From a bacterium (GTDB lineage Bacteria; Patescibacteriota; Minisyncoccia; Phycocordibacterales; Phycocordibacteraceae): 7,725 nucleotides of DNA. How positions within the stretch are numbered: position 1 is the first letter of the stretch; each line of letters starts with the position of its first letter. The position numbers and the translations under genes were made by a program. The notes beneath the pieces were generated by a model. The model was not told the origin of the DNA, made no database searches, and saw nothing but the letters and a program-made list of their open reading frames with translations. The stretch lies in NCBI GenBank assembly GCA_021782715.1, contig JAJXUR010000018.1, positions 1-7,725 of the forward strand. Reading direction: 5' to 3'. Below, in pieces: positions 5,141-7,725 of the stretch.

Positions 5141-5232
5141 ATTCCGAGATGCTGGCATTTCATCATGGATAAATAATATGTCAACGTTCTGGAATCGCGT
5201 AGGATTTATGAGGGTGTTTCGGGACGGTATCG

Positions 5233-5261
5233 TTGACTTTGAGAACGGCTTCCTGTATCTT
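5233..5261 (+). promoter_or_regulatory. Promoter of the rpsS-rplN block
   Basis: TTGACT (5233-5238), a 17-bp spacer, then TATCTT (5256-5261), the best sigma70-like match in the window. It lies 36 bp before the rpsS ATG and restarts transcription after the inserted genes. TCCTGTATC is repeated at 5251-5259 and 5262-5270, the first copy spanning the -10. Confidence 0.65.
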
Positions 5262-5269
5262 TCCTGTAT

Positions 5270-5287
5270 CCCGCTGCGCGGGCTTTT
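5270..5287 (+). promoter_or_regulatory. Small hairpin at the 5' end of the rpsS transcript
   Basis: CCCGC/GCGGG (5270-5274 and 5278-5282) closes on TGC and is followed by CTTTTC, 11 nt before the start codon region ends. It would sit at the extreme 5' end of an mRNA started from the 5233-5261 promoter, where it could protect the end, or act as a weak attenuator. Confidence 0.45.
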
Positions 5288-5297
5288 CATTACTTTC

Positions 5298-5645
5298 ATG
5301 TCACGCTCACTCAAAAAAGGACCCTTCGTGGATGCTAAGCTCCTGAAGAAGATCCTCGATAAGAAACCGGCAACCGCCGGCGTGATTAAGACATGGGCCC
5401 GCCGCAGCCAAATCAGCCCGGAAATGGTCGGATTCACCTTCGGCGTCCACAATGGTAAGTCGCACATCGAATTCACGGTCTCGGAGGAGATGGTGGGTCA
5501 TCGTATGGGCGAGTTCTCCCCGACCAAGAAGTTCATCCGTCACGGCGGCAAGATGCAGAAAGAGATCGAGCAGAAGCGTCAGCAGGCCGAGATAACCGCC
5601 GCGAAGGCCGCGAAGGCGTCGCCCGCGCCGGCGAAGAAGAAATAA
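5298..5645 (+). CDS. rpsS: 30S ribosomal protein S19
   Basis: This encodes 115 residues; typical S19 has about 92. S19 binds 16S rRNA in the head of the small subunit with S13. The core is standard: MSRSLKKGPFVDAKLLKKI, 'IKTWARRSQISPEMVGFTFGVHNGKSHIEF', and 'EEMVGHRMGEFSPTKKFIRHGG'. After it comes an added tail of about 25 residues, rich in Lys, Ala and Glu, ending in PAPAKKK. The start at 5298 matches the family N-terminus and lies downstream of the promoter; an in-frame ATG at 5178 would be upstream of the predicted transcription start. No Shine-Dalgarno site is visible. It is first in the second block. Confidence 0.97.
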   Translation: MSRSLKKGPFVDAKLLKKILDKKPATAGVIKTWARRSQISPEMVGFTFGVHNGKSHIEFTVSEEMVGHRMGEFSPTKKFIRHGGKMQKEIEQKRQQAEITAAKAAKASPAPAKKK

Positions 5646-5648
5646 CCT

Positions 5649-5969
5649 ATGGCAAACGCATCCCTCAAGAGCCATAATCAGTCCCCGCGCAAAGTACGTC
5701 TCGTCACGGACCTCGTGAAGGGCAAGAAAGTCCCAGCCGCGCTCGTCGCGCTCGAGTTCCTGCCGCGTCGCGCGGCCGACCCGGTGGCGAAGGTCATCAA
5801 GAGTGCCGCAGCGAATGCGAAGGTGCAGGGCAAGAATCCGGACGACCTGACGGTGAAGTCGATTATCGTCGAGAGCGCCGGCATGATGAAGAAGTACCGC
5901 CCGCGTGCCTTCGGCCGCGCCGCACCGATCCGTCGTCGTAAGAGCCGCATCCTCGTCACGCTCGCATAA
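5649..5969 (+). CDS. rplV: 50S ribosomal protein L22
   Basis: This encodes 106 residues, normal length. L22 contacts all 23S rRNA domains, and its beta-hairpin lines the exit tunnel. Family features are 'SPRKVRLVTDLVKGKKVPAAL' near the N-terminus, 'AADPVAKVIKSAAANAKV' in the middle, and the tunnel hairpin 'MMKKYRPRAFGRAAPIRRRKSRILVTL'. The end of the hairpin reads RRKSRILV where many bacteria have KRTSHITV. It starts 3 nt after the rpsS stop with no Shine-Dalgarno site, so translation is probably coupled. Confidence 0.97.
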   Translation: MANASLKSHNQSPRKVRLVTDLVKGKKVPAALVALEFLPRRAADPVAKVIKSAAANAKVQGKNPDDLTVKSIIVESAGMMKKYRPRAFGRAAPIRRRKSRILVTLA

Positions 5970-5974
5970 TCCCT

Positions 5975-6679
5975 ATGACACACACCGTACATCCTTACGC
6001 ACACCGCCTCGGCATCATCCGCGACTGGAAGAGCCGCTGGTTCGCTGCGGATAGCAAGAGCTACCGCGAGAACGTCAAAGTCGATGAAACAATTCGCCGT
6101 TTCCTCACCAAGAAGTTACGCGGCACTTTTACAAGCAGCATCGAAATCGAGCGTTCAACGGCTGAGCTGCGCGTCATCCTTGCGACTGCCCGCCCGGGCC
6201 TCGTCATCGGTCGCTCCGGCGAGAATGTGGCTAAGCTTCGCGCGGAAATAGCGGCAGAAGTGCGCAAGGTGGCACCGAAAGATCGCCGCACGCTCAAGCT
6301 CGATATCAACGAGATCCGCCAGCCGGAGACCGATGCGGCCGTCGTCGCCTACATGGTCGCTGAAGGCCTGGAGAAGCGTATGCCGTTCCGCCGCGTGCTC
6401 AAGCAGACGATTGAGAAGGTCATTGCCGCCCGGGAGGTCGAGGGCGTGCGCATCGCCGTCTCGGGCCGCCTCGGCGGCGCCGAAATGAGCCGCAAGGAGG
6501 AGCTCAAGAAGGGTCGTATCCCGCTTCAGACCTTCCGTGCTGATATCGACTTCGCGCACGAGAAGGCCCACCTCCCGTACGGCGTCATCGGCATAAAGGT
6601 GTGGATATACCGAGGTAACGTGTACCAGGACAAGAAGACGTCTGTCCGTATGCCGGAGGCAACGGCGGTGCGTGGCTAA
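5975..6679 (+). CDS. rpsC: 30S ribosomal protein S3
   Basis: This encodes 234 residues, normal length. S3 lies at the mRNA entry channel and contributes to the ribosome's helicase activity. The N-terminus MTHTVHPYAHRLGIIRDWKS is a variant of the usual 'NP.G.RLG....W.S' start and is of a type I associate with Parcubacteria. The KH domain has 'RPGLVIGRSGENV' with the GRSG loop at 79-82. The C-terminal domain has 'GRLGGAEMSRKEELKKGRIPLQTFRADIDFA' and 'GVIGIKVWIYRG'. It starts 5 nt after rplV and has no Shine-Dalgarno site. Confidence 0.97.
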   Translation: MTHTVHPYAHRLGIIRDWKSRWFAADSKSYRENVKVDETIRRFLTKKLRGTFTSSIEIERSTAELRVILATARPGLVIGRSGENVAKLRAEIAAEVRKVAPKDRRTLKLDINEIRQPETDAAVVAYMVAEGLEKRMPFRRVLKQTIEKVIAAREVEGVRIAVSGRLGGAEMSRKEELKKGRIPLQTFRADIDFAHEKAHLPYGVIGIKVWIYRGNVYQDKKTSVRMPEATAVRG

Positions 6680-6689
6680 TATTTTTCGT

Positions 6690-7112
6690 ATGTTGTTTCC
6701 TAAAAAAGTAAAACATCGCAAGTGGCAGACGCAGCGCCTCTCCGAGAAGCGCCTTAGTCGCCCTGATACGCGCGGCACGGACGTCGTGTTCGGCTCTTTC
6801 GGGCTGAAGGCGATCACACCCGCCCGCGTCACGAGCAACCAGATCGAGGCAGCTCGTAAAGTGCTCACTCGCGCGACCGCGAAGACCGGCAAGCTTTGGA
6901 TCCGCATCTTCCCCGATCGTCCGGTGACGGCGAAGCCGGCAGAAGTGGGTATGGGTAGCGGTAAGGGCGATCCGAAGCACTATGTCTTTCAGGTACGCCC
7001 GGGTCGTGTGCTCTTCGAGATGGACGGCGTTCCAGAAGATATCGCCCGCGCGCATCTGCGTCAGGCCGGCATGAAGCTGCCGGTCAAGACCGCGATCGTT
7101 ACGCGTCAATAA
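6690..7112 (+). CDS. rplP: 50S ribosomal protein L16
   Basis: This encodes 140 residues. L16 helps shape the A-site and the peptidyl transferase region. The start at 6690 (MLFPKKVKHRK) matches the family opening 'ML.PK..K.RK'. A GTG at 6672 overlapping the end of rpsC would add six unrelated residues. Other features: 'FGSFGLKAITPARVTSNQIEAAR', 'KLWIRIFPDRPVTAKPAEVGMGSGKGDP' and 'GRVLFEMDGVPEDIARAHL'. At residue 87 Gly replaces the Arg found before 'MG.GKG' in most bacteria (Arg81 of E. coli). It starts 10 nt after rpsC in the context TTTTCGTATG, as at rplB. Confidence 0.96.
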   Translation: MLFPKKVKHRKWQTQRLSEKRLSRPDTRGTDVVFGSFGLKAITPARVTSNQIEAARKVLTRATAKTGKLWIRIFPDRPVTAKPAEVGMGSGKGDPKHYVFQVRPGRVLFEMDGVPEDIARAHLRQAGMKLPVKTAIVTRQ

Positions 7113-7131
7113 TTGCTTTTTTCCCATTTGT

Positions 7132-7332
7132 ATGACAAAAAAAGAAGTAATGACGACAAAGACTGATCAGGAGCTCCTGAAGCTCCTCGCGGATACGCGC
7201 GCCGAACTCCGCACGGAGCGTTTCTCGGCTGCCGGTGCTCGCGCGAAGGACAGCAATTCGCCGAAGAAGCTCCGCGCTACGGTCGCTCGGGTCCTTACCG
7301 AGCAGCGCACTCGTGAATTCAATGCTGCATAA
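7132..7332 (+). CDS. rpmC: 50S ribosomal protein L29
   Basis: This encodes 66 residues, normal for this small two-helix protein near the tunnel exit beside L23. The family pattern is a first helix 'TDQELLKLLADTRAELRTERF', a short turn, and a second helix 'SPKKLRATVARVLTEQRTREF' ('R..IAR..T...R'). The gap after rplP is 19 nt and pyrimidine-rich (TTGCTTTTTTCCCATTTGT), without a Shine-Dalgarno site. A second in-frame ATG at 7150 (MTTKTDQEL) is an alternative start that would remove six residues. Confidence 0.93.
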   Translation: MTKKEVMTTKTDQELLKLLADTRAELRTERFSAAGARAKDSNSPKKLRATVARVLTEQRTREFNAA

Positions 7333-7336
7333 CCTT

Positions 7337-7612
7337 ATGGAAACAAAAACCTCTCGCCCTCAATCATTTATCGGTACCGTCGTGAAGACGGCCATGAAGG
7401 ACACGGCAACCGTCCGCGTCGACCGCTACGTGAAGAATGAGAAGTACAAGAAATACTTCGTCCGCTCGAAGAAGTTCCTCGCGCACGATCCGGGGAATAC
7501 CGCCAAGGTCGGCGATACGGTCACTATCGTCGCGACACGTCCGATTTCGAAGTTGAAGAGCTTCATCATCGATGCGGCGAAGACCGTGTCCGGGATGAAG
7601 GAGAACAATTGA
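7337..7612 (+). CDS. rpsQ: 30S ribosomal protein S17
   Basis: This encodes 91 residues, slightly longer than the usual 80-87. S17 is an OB-fold protein that binds 16S rRNA early in assembly. Family features are 'FIGTVVKTAMKDTATVRVDRYVKNEKYKKYFVRSKKFLAHDPGN', 'KVGDTVTIVATRPISKLKSF', and a short variable tail. The motif usually reading 'E.RP.SK' is ATRPISK here. The start at 7337 follows the rpmC stop by 4 nt and gives a family-like N-terminus. A longer frame from 7235 overlaps rpmC and is rejected. No Shine-Dalgarno site. Confidence 0.95.
   Translation: METKTSRPQSFIGTVVKTAMKDTATVRVDRYVKNEKYKKYFVRSKKFLAHDPGNTAKVGDTVTIVATRPISKLKSFIIDAAKTVSGMKENN
7598..7603 (+). promoter_or_regulatory. Shine-Dalgarno-like AAGGAG of rplN
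   Basis: AAGGAG inside the end of rpsQ lies 10 nt before the rplN ATG. It is the only such site among the downstream ribosomal genes here; the spacing is a little long. Confidence 0.5.
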
Positions 7613-7613
7613 T

Positions 7614-7725
7614 ATGCTGCAGCCCCAATCCATCGTCAAAGTGGCAGATAACTCCGGCGGCACCGTCGCCCGCATCTTCAAGGTGCTCGGCGGTTCTAAG
7701 CGCCGCTATGCGGAGATAGAGATCG
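7614..7725 (+). CDS. rplN: 50S ribosomal protein L14, N-terminal part (partial)
   Basis: The first 37 residues are present: MLQPQSIVKVADNSGG, then 'ARIFKVLGGSKRRYAEIEI'. L14 binds 23S rRNA at the subunit interface and contacts 16S rRNA. 'VADNSG' and 'KVLGGS..RYA' are the family signatures; the usual Ala after ADNSG is Gly here. The ATG begins one base after the rpsQ stop, so the genes are almost overlapping. The gene continues beyond the right edge. Confidence 0.95.
   Translation, partial: MLQPQSIVKVADNSGGTVARIFKVLGGSKRRYAEIEI

Noticed and set aside
5178..5297. In-frame N-terminal extension of S19 from ATG 5178
   Set aside because: The 40 extra residues do not match S19, and the best promoter (5233-5261) and a hairpin lie inside this stretch.
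6672..6689. GTG start for L16 overlapping the end of rpsC
   Set aside because: The ATG at 6690 gives the family N-terminus (ML.PK) and the same TTTTCGTATG context as rplB.

Overview
The window is most of a ribosomal protein operon (the S10/spc-type cluster) from a bacterium. In order it holds L3, L4, L23 and L2, then a two-gene interruption, then S19, L22, S3, L16, L29, S17 and the first 37 codons of L14, which runs off the right edge. All proteins are bacterial in type. The source is probably a member of the Candidate Phyla Radiation (Patescibacteria, Parcubacteria-like, moderately GC-rich). This is inferred from the S3 N-terminus (VHPYAHRLGI), the near absence of Shine-Dalgarno sites, the altered L3 and L16 active-site loops, and accessory proteins of a kind I associate with these genomes. 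It is not proven by anything in the window.

Left flank (1-835): the 3' end of a probable hicB-type antitoxin gene overlaps a hicA-type toxin gene. A 70-residue conserved-looking small protein follows, and then about 270 bases without a convincing gene. That gap is bracketed by two nearly identical GNRA-loop terminator hairpins and contains a perfect 24-bp palindrome and further hairpins.

First ribosomal block (835-3640): a promoter sits just after the second hairpin. A leader of about 100 nt with an 11-bp stem-loop precedes rplC, rplD, rplW and rplB, which are tightly packed. rpsJ (S10), the usual first gene, is absent. The block ends with a 13-bp perfect hairpin and then a bidirectional terminator.

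Interruption (3641-5140): a minus-strand gene for a membrane-anchored DUF3298/RsiV-type extracytoplasmic protein is divergent from a plus-strand gene for an unrecognised 178-residue helical protein. The second gene has its own promoter, a structured leader, a true GGAGG ribosome-binding site and terminator-like hairpins. rplB and rpsS are among the most conserved neighbours in bacteria, so their separation by about 1.76 kb is the most unusual structural feature here.

Second ribosomal block (5141-7725): a good sigma70-like promoter (TTGACT-17-TATCTT) restarts transcription just upstream of rpsS. The genes then run in the canonical order with gaps of 1 to 19 nt. Within both blocks every downstream gene starts at TATG, and all but rplN lack a recognisable Shine-Dalgarno site, which suggests coupling of each start to the preceding stop.

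I found no CRISPR array, insertion sequence, tRNA or rRNA. The candidates for something undescribed are the 11-nt motif shared by the 5' leaders of rplC and the inserted gene, the structured intergenic stretch at 573-833, and the insertion itself.
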